Assembly (NCBI GenBank): GCA_947454135.1 | Contig: CANGJI010000002.1 | Location: forward strand, 1-47,654 | DNA length: 47,654 nucleotides | Direction of reading: 5' to 3' | DNA from: Sphingomonadaceae bacterium | GTDB taxonomy: Bacteria; Pseudomonadota; Alphaproteobacteria; Sphingomonadales; Sphingomonadaceae | Shown: positions 8,677-17,621 of the stretch, piece after piece | Layout: every line of letters begins with the position of its first letter | Numbering within the stretch: position 1 is the stretch's first letter | Notes under the pieces: model-generated | The model's input: the letters and a program-made list of their open reading frames with translations, nothing else | Database searches by the model: none | Told to the model about the DNA's origin: nothing | Position numbers and translations under genes: made by a program

Positions 8677-9375
8677 TCAGTTCTTTTTCTTTTCCGGCGC
8701 GATCGAGATCTTCACCGTTTCGCCGTTGTGGCCGGGGAAACCGGTGAACATCGCCTCGACCAGATTCGGCACGAGGTAGGGCAGGCGGTTCGAGGTCGAA
8801 GCCGCTTCGGCCTTGCCTTCGAACAGGCGCTTGCCATCGGCGCGGCGATCAATCTTCATGTCGATCCCGCTGGTGTAGACCGTCACCACGTCGACATCGT
8901 TGAAGCCGCCGCCGTAGAAGAACGGATCATAGAAGCCGTAACCCCACGGGCCACCGAAGCCGCGGCGGCGGCCCCAGCCACCACCCCAGCCACCACCCCA
9001 ACCCGGGCCCCAGCCCGGACCATACCAGCCGCCCCAGTAGGGATCGCCGAAACCGGTGGTGCGCAGCTTGTCGCGGCCCTTGTCGACGCCGTAGTCGAAC
9101 TGGACGACAAGATCGGCAGACTGCGGGCTGGCGACGGGAACGTAGCCCACCTTCTGCAGCTGCGCGGAGACAAGGCTGGCGTACTGGGAGAATTCGAGAC
9201 CGCCGGCGTTGCGGGGATCCTGCGGAACGACGGCGAAGGTCTGTCCCGCAGGGGCAGGCAGCTCGGCCTGGAAGCGCGAGACATTGGCATTGAACGGCGC
9301 GGCGCATCCGCCAAGCGCAAGCAGCAGGGGCGCCGCAAGCATGGCGAAGCGATTACGCATGGGCATCAAACTCAT
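8677..9375 (-). CDS. DUF4136-like lipoprotein with Gly/Trp-rich linker
   Basis: The product has 232 residues. A signal peptide ends in the lipobox LALGGC (C24), followed by a DUF4136-type body (RFQAELPAPAGQTF, then a segment resembling SADLVVQFDYGVD) and a C-terminal VDVVTVYTSGIDMKI / DGKRLFEGKA region. Between them is a low-complexity stretch rich in Gly, Trp, Tyr and Pro (about 8904-9044). The ATG at 9373-9375 has AAGGAG 9 nt upstream, which decides the start. The protein should be anchored in the outer membrane or periplasm; its function is unknown. It converges on dut. Confidence 0.85.
   Translation of the reverse strand: MSLMPMRNRFAMLAAPLLLALGGCAAPFNANVSRFQAELPAPAGQTFAVVPQDPRNAGGLEFSQYASLVSAQLQKVGYVPVASPQSADLVVQFDYGVDKGRDKLRTTGFGDPYWGGWYGPGWGPGWGGGWGGGWGRRRGFGGPWGYGFYDPFFYGGGFNDVDVVTVYTSGIDMKIDRRADGKRLFEGKAEAASTSNRLPYLVPNLVEAMFTGFPGHNGETVKISIAPEKKKN
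8904..9044 (-). repeat. low-complexity Gly/Trp/Tyr/Pro-rich coding segment
   Basis: Within the lipoprotein gene this stretch encodes repeated short units such as GWGPGW and GGGWGGGW, followed by an aromatic-rich FYDPFFYGGG. At DNA level it is a run of CCACCCCAGCCACC-like repeats. Such linkers are frequent in DUF4136 lipoproteins and are likely disordered or surface exposed. Confidence 0.7.
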
Positions 9376-9490
9376 ATCCAGCAACTCCTTGGTGCATGAG
9401 CCGGCTCCCCTGTCAGCCAGCACCACGTGCAGTGGTAGCATGCAAAAAGGGTGCGCGTCAGGTGCTGAATGCCAGTTGAACAACGCGGCA

Positions 9491-9514
9491 AATCCCCCGC
9501 AATTCCGGGGGATT
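9491..9514 (-). terminator. stem-loop downstream of trpS, possible terminator
   Basis: A perfect 9 bp inverted repeat, AATCCCCCG and CGGGGGATT, closes on a 6-base loop. It lies about 70 bp past the trpS stop on the minus strand, at the expected end of the murJ-trpS transcript. There is no long U run, so intrinsic termination is uncertain; it could also sit in the leader of the lipoprotein gene. Confidence 0.45.
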
Positions 9515-9585
9515 ACAGAGCCTCGCCATAAACTTGATGCAATTTGTTACACCTCGGCGGAGCAACGCCATCACCGTGATACAGG

Positions 9586-10617
9586 TTAGCCGCGCAGGAG
9601 CCCGAGCGCCGCGTACGCGCGATCAAGCGTTGGCGCGGCAAGTGCCCGTGCTCGTGCCCCGCCATCGCCGAGAATCGCATCGAGCGCCGCCGTATCGGTG
9701 CGCAGGTCGCGGTAGCGCGCAGTGATTGGCGAGAGCTTCTCGACCAGCAGTTCGCCCAGCGCAGGCTTGAACGCGCCGAAGCCCTGTCCGCCAAACTGGG
9801 CGAGAACATCAGCCTGGCTGATCCCCGCCATCGCCGCATAGATGCCGACGAGGTTGGCCGCCTCGGGACGCCCTTCGAGGCCTTCCTTCTCGCTCGGCAG
9901 CGGCTCGGGATCGGTCTTGGCCTTGCGCACCTTCTGCATGATCGCATCGGCGTCGTCGGTGAGATTGATGCGGCTCATGTCGGAAGGGTCGGACTTCGAC
10001 ATCTTTGCCGATCCATCGCGCAGGCTCATGATCCGCGCCGCTTCGGGCGGGATGATCGCATCGGGCAGGGTGAAGACGGGCGCTTCTTCGGATGCGAAGT
10101 CGTTGTTGAACTTCTGCGCGATGTCACGCGCGAGTTCGAGGTGCTGCTTCTGGTCCTCGCCCACGGGGACGTGCGTGGCCTGATAGAGCAGCACGTCCGC
10201 CGCCTGCAGCACCGGATAGGTGAACAGGGCGACGCTGGCGCCTTCGCGGTTCTTGCCCGCCTTGTCCTTCCACTGCGTCATGCGGTTCAGCCAGCCCATC
10301 CGCGCGGTGCCAGTCAGCAGCCATTGCAGCTCGGCATGAGCGGGAACCTGCGTCTGGTTGAACAGGATCGAGCGCTTGGGATCGATCCCGCAGGCGACGA
10401 GCGCGGCGACCATCTCGCGCGTGCCGGCCTTCAGCGCGGCGGGATCGTGCGGCATCGAGATCGCGTGGAGATCGGCGAGAAAATAGAGGCACTCGCCGCC
10501 CTTGGCCGTCCATTCGTCCTGCATCGCCACCCAGTTCCGGATCGCGCCCAGATAGTTGCCGAGGTGGAGGTTGCCGGTAGGCTGGATGCCCGAGACGATA
10601 CGCATGGGTGCAGTCAC
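9586..10617 (-). CDS. trpS: tryptophanyl-tRNA synthetase
   Basis: This class I aminoacyl-tRNA synthetase charges tRNA-Trp. It has the HIGH-type motif within [14 protein letters not shown] close to the N-terminus, the tryptophan pocket segment around [17 protein letters not shown], and the KMSKS loop in [11 protein letters not shown]. At 343 residues it has the usual length. Two starts are possible: the GTG at 10615-10617, six bases after the murJ stop, or the ATG at 10603-10605 immediately before the conserved [10 protein letters not shown]; neither has a good ribosome site. The gene is downstream of and co-oriented with murJ. Confidence 0.96.
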   Translation of the reverse strand: MTAPMRIVSGIQPTGNLHLGNYLGAIRNWVAMQDEWTAKGGECLYFLADLHAISMPHDPAALKAGTREMVAALVACGIDPKRSILFNQTQVPAHAELQWLLTGTARMGWLNRMTQWKDKAGKNREGASVALFTYPVLQAADVLLYQATHVPVGEDQKQHLELARDIAQKFNNDFASEEAPVFTLPDAIIPPEAARIMSLRDGSAKMSKSDPSDMSRINLTDDADAIMQKVRKAKTDPEPLPSEKEGLEGRPEAANLVGIYAAMAGISQADVLAQFGGQGFGAFKPALGELLVEKLSPITARYRDLRTDTAALDAILGDGGARARALAAPTLDRAYAALGLLRG

Positions 10618-10623
10618 TCTAGG

Positions 10624-12204
10624 TTAGGATGGAGATGGGCCGCGCTTGCGGCGCAGGAGAAGTTGGAGATCTGCCTTCGAGAAGGCGCCAAGCAGGATGG
10701 CACTGAGCCCATAGACGAGCCCGCCCGCCGAAACCAGCACCGCCAGCGCAAGGAAGCGGACCAGCCAGGTACCGTGAACATAGGGCATCAGAAGGCCCTG
10801 CCCGGCCCACAGCACCGCTCCCATCGCCAGCGCGGCGAGCGCCAAGCGGGGCACGCGGCGCCTGAGGCGCGTATCGGTGGTGAACTGCCCCCGCGCCACC
10901 AGCGTGCGGTAGAGCATCGCGACGTTGACGGTGGAGGCAATCGCCGTCGCCAGTGGCGGGCCGACATGCTGCAACGGCACGATCAGAGCGATATTGAGCA
11001 CGAGGTTCACGACCATCGAGATCGTGGCATAGCGCACCGGCGTCACCGTATCCTGCCGCGCGTAATACCCGGGCGTGAGCACTTTCACGAGGATGTAGCT
11101 GGGCAGGCCGATCGAGAAGGCGGCAAGCGCCTGCGCGGTGAAGTGCGCGTCCTGCGGCGTGAAGCGGCCATAGCCGAAGAGAGCGGCGGCAATCGGTTCG
11201 CCGCAGAGCACGAGCGCGACCGTGGCGGGGAGCGTCAGCAGCAGCGCAAGCTCCAGCCCGCGATTCTGCGTTTCCATCGCGGCGGCTTCATCCCCGCCGC
11301 CGAGCTGGCGCGAGATCGTGGGGAGCAGCACGGTGCCAAGCCCGATGCCGATCAGGCCGAGCGGCAACTGGTTCAGCCGGTCCGCCATGTAGATGTAGGT
11401 CACCGAACCATGCGCGAGGAGCGAGGCGGCGAGCGCAGTCGAGATCACGAGGTTGATCTGCACCGCGCCCGCTCCGGCGGCGGCAGGCCAGATCAGCGCC
11501 ATCAGGCGCTTCACGTCGGCATCGAGGCGCGGCCTGCGCAGTCGCAGGCTGACCCCGGCGCGGCGGCAGGCCCAGACCAGCCATGCCAGCTGCAGCGCGC
11601 CCGAAACCGAAACGCCAATCGCCTGATTGCGCGCGGTGATCATCGGATCCGCCGAATGGAACAGCAGGAGCGCAGCGATCAGCGTGAGGTTCAAGAGGAT
11701 CGGTGCCGCCGCATTGACCCAGAACTTGTGCAGCGAATTGAGGATCCCCCCGCACAGCGAAACGAGGCTGATCAGCATCAGATAGGGGATGGTCATGCGC
11801 GAAAGCGCGACGGCGAAGGCGAACTGTTCGGCGCTGACACTGTTGAACTGGCCCGAGAGGACCAGCGTGACCGGCCACGCGAACACTTCGAGCAGCGCCG
11901 TCATCAACACCAGCACCGGCAGCAGCACGGCGAGGGCACGTTCGGCGAAATCCAGCCCGTCGGGCAGGCCTTGCCCTTCCGGATCGCCCACCTTGCGGTT
12001 GAACATCGGAATGAACGCAGAGGCGAACGCGCCCTCGGCGAAGAGGGCGCGGAACATGTTGGGCAGGCGGAAGGCGACGAGGAACGCGTCGGACGCGAAG
12101 CCTGCGCCCACATAGCGGGCGAACAGGCTGTCGCGGACGAGGCCCAGCACGCGGCTGGCGAGCGTGAGCCCGCCGATCGTGCCGGTCGCCTTCAAAAGGT
12201 TCAT
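10624..12204 (-). CDS. murJ: lipid II flippase MurJ (MviN)
   Basis: MurJ moves the peptidoglycan precursor lipid II across the inner membrane. The 526-residue product begins with the family signature GTIGGLTLASRVLGLVRD and continues with AFRLPNMFRALFAEGAFASAF, then about 14 membrane segments. The charged arginines of the central cavity (R18, R24 and later loops) appear kept. trpS follows within a few bases, so the two probably share a transcript. Another MOP-family exporter is unlikely given the N-terminal match. Confidence 0.96.
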   Translation of the reverse strand: MNLLKATGTIGGLTLASRVLGLVRDSLFARYVGAGFASDAFLVAFRLPNMFRALFAEGAFASAFIPMFNRKVGDPEGQGLPDGLDFAERALAVLLPVLVLMTALLEVFAWPVTLVLSGQFNSVSAEQFAFAVALSRMTIPYLMLISLVSLCGGILNSLHKFWVNAAAPILLNLTLIAALLLFHSADPMITARNQAIGVSVSGALQLAWLVWACRRAGVSLRLRRPRLDADVKRLMALIWPAAAGAGAVQINLVISTALAASLLAHGSVTYIYMADRLNQLPLGLIGIGLGTVLLPTISRQLGGGDEAAAMETQNRGLELALLLTLPATVALVLCGEPIAAALFGYGRFTPQDAHFTAQALAAFSIGLPSYILVKVLTPGYYARQDTVTPVRYATISMVVNLVLNIALIVPLQHVGPPLATAIASTVNVAMLYRTLVARGQFTTDTRLRRRVPRLALAALAMGAVLWAGQGLLMPYVHGTWLVRFLALAVLVSAGGLVYGLSAILLGAFSKADLQLLLRRKRGPSPS

Positions 12205-12246
12205 GGCGTCTGCCTTATGGCCGGACGGCGCATGAAGCCTTCCGGA

Positions 12247-12774
12247 TCAGGCCTGACCGGCGGTGCCGGCGGCCAGTTCCTCGGCCTGGCGGGCCTGAAG
12301 CTGGGAAAGGTAGAGACCGTTGAAATCGATCGGCTCGAGCAGCAGCGGCGGGTAGCCCGCATCGCGCACGGCATCGGCAATGATGCGGCGGGCGAAGGGG
12401 AACACAAGGCGCGGACCCTCTGCGAAGAGGAACGGATGGGCCTGTTCCTCGGTCACGTTGCGCATGCCGATCAGCGCGCCATAGAGCAGCTCGACCACAT
12501 ACTGGGTGCCCTGCGGCGCCTTCGAGGTGGCGGTGATCTTCATCTCGATTTCGTGCACATCGGGGCCGAGCGGGCGCGCGCCGATGTTGAAATCAATCGA
12601 GACTTCCGGAGCATCGGTCCACTGGTAGCTGTCCGGCGAATTGGGATTCTCGACCGAGAGATCCTTGATGTACTGCGAGATCAGGCCGATCGCGGGGCTG
12701 GTATCTTCGCCGTTGGGGACGGGCGAGTTCGCGTCGAGATCGAGCGGGGTGATGATATCGCCTTCTTCGGCCAT
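12247..12774 (-). CDS. secB: protein-export chaperone SecB
   Basis: SecB is a cytoplasmic tetrameric chaperone that keeps preproteins unfolded and hands them to SecA. The 175-residue product contains ISQYIKDLSVENPNSP near residue 32, the GTQYVVELLYGALIGM strand region and LFAEGPRLVFPFARRIIADA, matching SecB. The ATG at 12772-12774 fits the family N-terminus; a frame extending to 12903 adds an unconserved tail. secB lies upstream of murJ on the same strand (42 bp gap) and is divergent from timA. The 285 bp gap 12775-13059 must hold both promoters; no clear element was seen in it. Confidence 0.95.
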   Translation of the reverse strand: MAEEGDIITPLDLDANSPVPNGEDTSPAIGLISQYIKDLSVENPNSPDSYQWTDAPEVSIDFNIGARPLGPDVHEIEMKITATSKAPQGTQYVVELLYGALIGMRNVTEEQAHPFLFAEGPRLVFPFARRIIADAVRDAGYPPLLLEPIDFNGLYLSQLQARQAEELAAGTAGQA

Positions 12775-13059
12775 GATCGTGCTTTCATGCGAATGGGTTG
12801 GAACGGTTTGGCTGCAATTGGCGCGCCGCCTAGCATCTGCCGCAGAACGGGGCAATCGCACTTGCGCTTCGGCCTCGCGCAGGCGGTTTACGGCGGAGTG
12901 CACCTAGAGGCAGGCAAAAAACGCCACGGGAAGCCCTTCGGGGTACCGTCCACGCGTTGTTCATTTGTATTTCGTAACCACATAGGGCACGATGAAGCGT
13001 TGGCGGTGACCGGGACCCGCAGGCCCGGTTGGCGCCCTGATTATGCAGGATGTGGCCTT

Positions 13060-13734
13060 GTGATTGTTGAAATTGTGATTCTCGCGATGATCGCAGCATT
13101 CCTGGGCCTGCGACTCTATGCCGTGCTTGGCCGCCGGCCCGAGCAGAACGAGGAACCGCTCCGCCGCCGCGTGGAGCAGCCCGATCCGGCCAGCGCGCCG
13201 CGCACTCTGGCGCCGCGCCTGCAGGAAAAGACCACCGGCGCCCCCCGCGCGCTGCCCTTGCCGCAAGACCACCAGCTCGACAGCCGCGCCGAAGCAGGCA
13301 TCCGCGCCATCGTCGGTGCGGACCGCCGGTTCGATGTCGGCCAGTTCCTCGCCGGTGCTCGCGGTGCCTACGGCATGGTGCTTGAAGCCTTCTGGCGCGG
13401 CGACAAGGACGAGCTCTCGCAGCTGTGCGACAGCGACGTCTACGCCGGTTTCGCCGAGGCGATTGACGCGCGCAATGCGGCGGGCGAAGCGGTTACCGCC
13501 AATCTCATCCGGATCGAGGAAGCCCGCATCGTCGATGCGAGCTACACCGCCCCCCGCGCACGCATCACCGTCCGCTTCGTTGCCGATGTCGCTTCGGTCA
13601 CGCGCGATGCCAATGGCGCGGTCGTTGCCGGTTCGCTCGACGACGCCATCGAAACCCGCGACGTCTGGACCTTCTCGCGCGATCTTACCTCGCGCGATCC
13701 GGACTGGCTGGTCGACGAGACCGACGAGGGCTGA
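13060..13734 (+). CDS. timA: Tim44/TimA family putative adaptor protein
   Basis: The product has 224 residues with one N-terminal membrane segment (VEIVILAMIAAFLGLRLYAVLG), a Pro/Arg-rich linker and a C-terminal Tim44-like domain (FDVGQFLAGARGAYGMVLEAF through DVWTFSRDL). Related alphaproteobacterial TimA proteins are inner-membrane proteins resembling the mitochondrial import-motor subunit Tim44; their bacterial role is unsettled. The GTG at 13060 is chosen: AGGA lies about 11 nt upstream and translation starts just before the membrane segment. A very long open frame running into it from the left is antisense shadow. It is divergent from secB, which suits a protein-export context, and mltA follows after 5 bp. 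Confidence 0.85.
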   Translation: MIVEIVILAMIAAFLGLRLYAVLGRRPEQNEEPLRRRVEQPDPASAPRTLAPRLQEKTTGAPRALPLPQDHQLDSRAEAGIRAIVGADRRFDVGQFLAGARGAYGMVLEAFWRGDKDELSQLCDSDVYAGFAEAIDARNAAGEAVTANLIRIEEARIVDASYTAPRARITVRFVADVASVTRDANGAVVAGSLDDAIETRDVWTFSRDLTSRDPDWLVDETDEG

Positions 13735-13739
13735 TTTTC

Positions 13740-14954
13740 GTGCATGGTTGGCGGGCAGGACGGGCCGGCAAGCTGGCTTGGCTTGCCGTGCTGGCGCCAT
13801 CGTTGCTTTCCGGCTGCATTCCGCTCATCCCGCAAGGGGCACCGGTTCCCCCGGTGCCGCCGATGGCTCCCAACGCCGCACTTGTTGGCACGCATCGCGG
13901 CCCCGTGGCGGCCGGGCTGGGCTTCAGCGATGCCAATGCACGCGCAGCGCTGTCCGCCTTCGTCACGAGCTGCCCGCGCCTCACGCGGCGCGCCGATGCC
14001 AGCGGGCTGACCCGTCCGGACGATTGGGCCCCGGCCTGCGCCGCCGCAAGCGGCTGGCCGCCGGAAGACGCACGCGGCTTCTTCACCCGCTATTTCGAGA
14101 CTGCGACCGTAGCGCGGGGCGAAGCGCTGGTGACGGGCTATTACGAGCCCGAGATCGCCGGGGTCCGCGTCCGCCAACCTGGCTTCGACGTGCCGGTCTA
14201 CGCCCTGCCCCCAGATCTGGTGCGCGCGCGGCCCGGTGAGGCCCCGCCGCTGCCCGATGGCAGCCAGCCTTTGGGCCGCTATGACGAGACCGGGCGCTTC
14301 ATCCCCTATTACGACCGTACCGCGATCGAGAACGGCGCGCTCGCCGGCCGGGGGCTGGAGATCGGCTGGGTGGCAGACCGGGCCGAGCTGTTCTTCCTTC
14401 AAGTGCAAGGCTCGGGCCGCCTGCGCGCACCCGATGGCACAGTGGTGCGGCTCGGCTTCGCGGGACAGAACGGCTATCCCTACACCGGCATCGGCAGCGT
14501 GATGCGCGCGCAAGGGCTGATCGGCTCAGGCCCCGGCCAGTATCCCGGCTCGATGCAGGGCATCCTGCGCTACATCCACGAGCATCCCGTGGAGGGCAGC
14601 GCGCTGATGCAGCAGAACCAGAGCTATGTGTTCTTCCGCGAGCGGTCGGGAACCGACACGGTGGGCGCGCTCGGTGTGCCGATTGCGCCGCGCACCACGC
14701 TTGCGGCAGACCCCGCCTTCGTGCCGCTCGGCGCGCCGGTCTGGCTGCAGGGCGAGGGCGGGATTTCCGGACTGTGGGTAGCGCAGGACACCGGCGGTGC
14801 GATCAAGGGCCCCAACCGGTTCGACAGCTTCTGGGGTGCCGGCGAACAGGCGCGCATGATCGCGGGCGGGCTGAAGGCGCAAGGGCAGGCGCTGATCCTG
14901 CTGCCCAAGGGCACGCTGGCACGGCTGAACGGCACCAGATCGGACGGCAAATGA
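13740..14954 (+). CDS. mltA: membrane-bound lytic murein transglycosylase A
   Basis: MltA cleaves peptidoglycan glycan strands, forming 1,6-anhydro ends. The 404-residue product has an N-terminal signal with lipobox LLSGC, then the MltA barrel (VTGYYEPEI, and later IPYYDRTAIE, FFLQVQGSGR) and the C-terminal 3D domain. That domain contains VAQDTGGAIKGPNRFDSFWG, with the catalytic aspartate region. The GTG at 13740 is the only start upstream of the signal sequence and has GAGG upstream. It should be a lipoprotein of the outer membrane. The stop overlaps the next gene by ATGA. Confidence 0.95.
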   Translation: MHGWRAGRAGKLAWLAVLAPSLLSGCIPLIPQGAPVPPVPPMAPNAALVGTHRGPVAAGLGFSDANARAALSAFVTSCPRLTRRADASGLTRPDDWAPACAAASGWPPEDARGFFTRYFETATVARGEALVTGYYEPEIAGVRVRQPGFDVPVYALPPDLVRARPGEAPPLPDGSQPLGRYDETGRFIPYYDRTAIENGALAGRGLEIGWVADRAELFFLQVQGSGRLRAPDGTVVRLGFAGQNGYPYTGIGSVMRAQGLIGSGPGQYPGSMQGILRYIHEHPVEGSALMQQNQSYVFFRERSGTDTVGALGVPIAPRTTLAADPAFVPLGAPVWLQGEGGISGLWVAQDTGGAIKGPNRFDSFWGAGEQARMIAGGLKAQGQALILLPKGTLARLNGTRSDGK

Positions 14955-15535
14955 GGGCACCCCCGCGCGGGCTCAGCCCGGACGAAGCCGCGCTGTGGCG
15001 GCGGGTCGCGGCGACAGTCACACCGCTGCACCCCAAGCCGCAACCCGCGCTCCCGCCAGCAGGAGGTGCCGGGGAAGGGCTTGTTGATGTGGCCCTTGCC
15101 CCGCCCCCCAAGCGCGTGAAGGGCCGCATCCCACCGCCACGCCCGGAGCCTGCCCCCGCATCATATCCGATACGCCCGCTAACCACTGGCGGGCTCGATT
15201 CAAGCTGGGACCGCAAGCTGACACGCGGGCCGCTCCAGCCCGATGTGACGATCGACCTTCACGGCCTCACCCTCGCCATGGCGCACGAGCGCCTGAACGG
15301 CGGCATCGCACAGGCGCTGGCGATGGGCGCGCGGGTCATCCTGCTGATCGCGGGCAAGCACCGGCCTGCGCCGGAAAACGATCTGCGCGGCGAGCGGCGC
15401 GGGGCGATCCGCGCCAAGCTGCTCGATTGGCTGGCGGCCAGCCCGCACGCGGGGCGCATCGCTTCTGTCCGTCCGGCACAGCCGCGCCATGGCGGCGACG
15501 GCGCGGTCTATATCGTGCTCAGGAAAGGGCGCTGA
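14951..15535 (+). CDS. Smr/MutS2 domain protein
   Basis: The product has 194 residues. The N-terminal half is Pro/Ala/Arg-rich and likely disordered; the C-terminal Smr domain starts at TIDLHGLTLAMAHERL (the LDxH-type motif), continues with ILLIAGKHRPAPEN in place of the usual TGKG loop, and ends GGDGAVYIVLRK. Smr domains bind or nick nucleic acid; small stand-alone members are of uncertain function, with some acting as RNA endonucleases. The start overlaps the mltA stop (ATGA), so the two are translationally coupled. It converges on dapE. Confidence 0.9.
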   Translation: MRAPPRGLSPDEAALWRRVAATVTPLHPKPQPALPPAGGAGEGLVDVALAPPPKRVKGRIPPPRPEPAPASYPIRPLTTGGLDSSWDRKLTRGPLQPDVTIDLHGLTLAMAHERLNGGIAQALAMGARVILLIAGKHRPAPENDLRGERRGAIRAKLLDWLAASPHAGRIASVRPAQPRHGGDGAVYIVLRKGR

Positions 15536-15593
15536 GCGGTTCAGCCAGCATCGGGGCCGGCTGCGAAGAGCGCCACGATCCGCCCCAGCCGCT

Positions 15594-16736
15594 TCACGCC
15601 AGCGCCGCCTCCGCAATGCGGCGGTAGATGCGGGCGAGAACCTCGAGGTCTTCGACCGCCACCGCCTCGTCGGTCTTGTGCATCGTCGCGTTGGTGAGGC
15701 CGAATTCGATCACCGGGCAGAGCGCGCGCAGGAAGCGGGCGTCGGACGTGCCGCCGGTGGTCGAAAGTTCGGGCGAGACACCGGTTTCCGCTTCGACCGC
15801 CGCCGCCACCAGCGCCGATTGTGCACCGGGGAGCGTGATGAACGCCTCGCCATGCAAGGTCGCGCGCACGTCGGTGCGGTGCCTTGCGGCGATCTCGGTC
15901 ACGCGGTCGACCAGCGCCTGCCCGGTGTGGTGATCGTTGTAGCGGATCGAAAGGCGCGCGCGCGCTTCTGCCGGAATGACGTTGGTGGCGCGGTTGCCGA
16001 CTTCGAGGTCGGTAATCTCGAGGTTCGAAGGCTGGAACCAGTCACTGCCTTCGTCGAGCACCAGCGCGTCAAGCTCCGCCAGCAGCGCGACAAGACGCGG
16101 GATCGGATTGTCGGCAAGGTGCGGATAGGCGACATGGCCCTGCGCGCCCTTGGCAGTGAGCCACATGTTGACCGAACCGCGGCGGCCGATCTTGATCATG
16201 TCGCCCAGCCGGTGAACCGAAGTCGGCTCACCCACGAGGCAGAAATCGGGGATTGCGCCCACCTCGCGCATATGCGCGATGAGCGGGACGGTGCCGTACT
16301 TCGCCGGGCCTTCCTCATCGCCGGTGATGATGAAGCTCACCGTGCCAGCCTCGGCAGGGATCTGCTCGACCGCCGAGACCATCGCCGCGATGGCCCCCTT
16401 CATGTCGACCGCGCCGCGCCCGTAGAGCACTTTGCCGCCGGGAACCTCGCGCACATCTGCGGTGAAGGGCGAGCTGCTCCAGCCCCCGCCCGGCGGCACG
16501 ACATCGAGGTGGCCCGCAAAGGCGAAATGGCGTGAGCCTGCTGGGCCCTGCCTGATGGCAAAGAGGTTCTCGACCGGGCCTTCGGGCGGCTCACCGGCAA
16601 GGAAGCGGTGCACCGCAAAGCCCATCGGGGCGAGCATGGCTTCGAGCACGTCAAACACCGCGCCCGTTGCGGGCGTGATGCTGGGCGCCTCGATCAGCGC
16701 GGCGGTGCGGGCAAGGACATCGGAGACAAGAGACAT
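15594..16736 (-). CDS. dapE: succinyl-diaminopimelate desuccinylase
   Basis: This zinc-dependent M20 enzyme makes LL-diaminopimelate for lysine and peptidoglycan synthesis. The 380 residues include FAGHLDVVPPGG (metal His and following Asp), YGRGAVDMKG (bridging Asp), ITGDEEGPA (catalytic and metal glutamates), VGEPTS and the C-terminal STTGGTSDARF with GLTNATMH. This pattern, including the TSDARF segment, distinguishes DapE from other M20 peptidases. Length is normal. It is convergent with the Smr gene. Confidence 0.96.
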   Translation of the reverse strand: MSLVSDVLARTAALIEAPSITPATGAVFDVLEAMLAPMGFAVHRFLAGEPPEGPVENLFAIRQGPAGSRHFAFAGHLDVVPPGGGWSSSPFTADVREVPGGKVLYGRGAVDMKGAIAAMVSAVEQIPAEAGTVSFIITGDEEGPAKYGTVPLIAHMREVGAIPDFCLVGEPTSVHRLGDMIKIGRRGSVNMWLTAKGAQGHVAYPHLADNPIPRLVALLAELDALVLDEGSDWFQPSNLEITDLEVGNRATNVIPAEARARLSIRYNDHHTGQALVDRVTEIAARHRTDVRATLHGEAFITLPGAQSALVAAAVEAETGVSPELSTTGGTSDARFLRALCPVIEFGLTNATMHKTDEAVAVEDLEVLARIYRRIAEAALA

Positions 16737-16785
16737 GGAGCGGCGTTAGACCACCATGACCGGCGAGGAAAGCGGCCCCTCGGGA

Positions 16786-17457
16786 TCAATCGACGATGGA
16801 CGCCGCATCGAAGTGCACAATCGCCCAGGGTTCATCCGCCGCTGCAGCGCGCCAGGCTTCCAGCCACTCATGCTCCCAGATCGCATCCATATAGGCGGCC
16901 GCGAAGCCGGGCACCGGCACGCCGTACTGGCGCAGCCGCACCACGACTGGCGCGAAGAAGATATCCGCCGCGCCGAACGTGCCGAACAGGAACGGACCGC
17001 CCTGCCCGAAGCGGGCCCGGGCCTGCGCCCAGAGCGTGAGGATGCGTTCGACATCCGCGCGCACAGCCACGCTGAGCGGCTTGTCGACCGGCGCCATGCG
17101 CAAGTTGAAAGGCAGTTCGCTGCGCATGGCGGTGAAGCTGGAGTGCATTTCCGCGACGATCGCGCGGGCCATGGCGCGGGCATCGTCCGCCTTGGGCCAA
17201 TACCGGTCGCGCCCCACCTTGTCCGCGAGGTATTCGAGGATCGCGAAGCTGTCCCACACGACCCCGTCTCCATCCCACAGCACCGGCACCTTGCCTTGCG
17301 CCGGGGCCAGCTCGGGGATGGCCGCCTTGGTCTCTTCCCAGTTCTCGCCATAGAGCGGGATGACCTGCGTCTCGAAGGACAGGCCGGATTGGCGCGCGGC
17401 CAGCCACCCGCGCAGGGACCAGCTGGAATAGGAGCGATTGCCGATGATGAGCTTCAT
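16786..17457 (-). CDS. glutathione S-transferase family protein (paralogue 1)
   Basis: The product has 223 residues with a thioredoxin-like N-terminal domain starting MKLIIGNRSYSSWSLRGW, the glutathione-binding GKVPVLWDG and DSFAILEYLAD, and an all-helical C-terminal domain (AEMHSSFTAMRSELPFN). The serine of YSSWS is the likely catalytic residue. Substrate unknown. It closely resembles the second GST at 27259-27942, including NRxYSSWSLR and the M.xxF.A.R helix, so the two are paralogues. It is transcribed in the same direction as dapE, about 50 bp upstream of it. Confidence 0.92.
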   Translation of the reverse strand: MKLIIGNRSYSSWSLRGWLAARQSGLSFETQVIPLYGENWEETKAAIPELAPAQGKVPVLWDGDGVVWDSFAILEYLADKVGRDRYWPKADDARAMARAIVAEMHSSFTAMRSELPFNLRMAPVDKPLSVAVRADVERILTLWAQARARFGQGGPFLFGTFGAADIFFAPVVVRLRQYGVPVPGFAAAYMDAIWEHEWLEAWRAAAADEPWAIVHFDAASIVD

Positions 17458-17621
17458 GGGCGGCCATGCCTAAGCTCTTCGCGCCGCGCTGTCGAGGCGC
17501 CCGGCCAGAGCCGGAGGCGGCGCGGGCTGGAGGAAGGTTAGTTTTTTGAAGCGGCACCGGGCGGGCTCGCGCGGATAGGGCCGGCAACCGGGAGACAAGC
17601 CACCTCGCGCGAAACAAACGC

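Noticed and set aside
10141..13059. Plus-strand open frame of roughly 970 codons across trpS, murJ and secB leading into timA
   Set aside because: Low-complexity composition and no domain; murJ, trpS and secB are certain on the other strand. Only its end, from the GTG at 13060, is the real timA.
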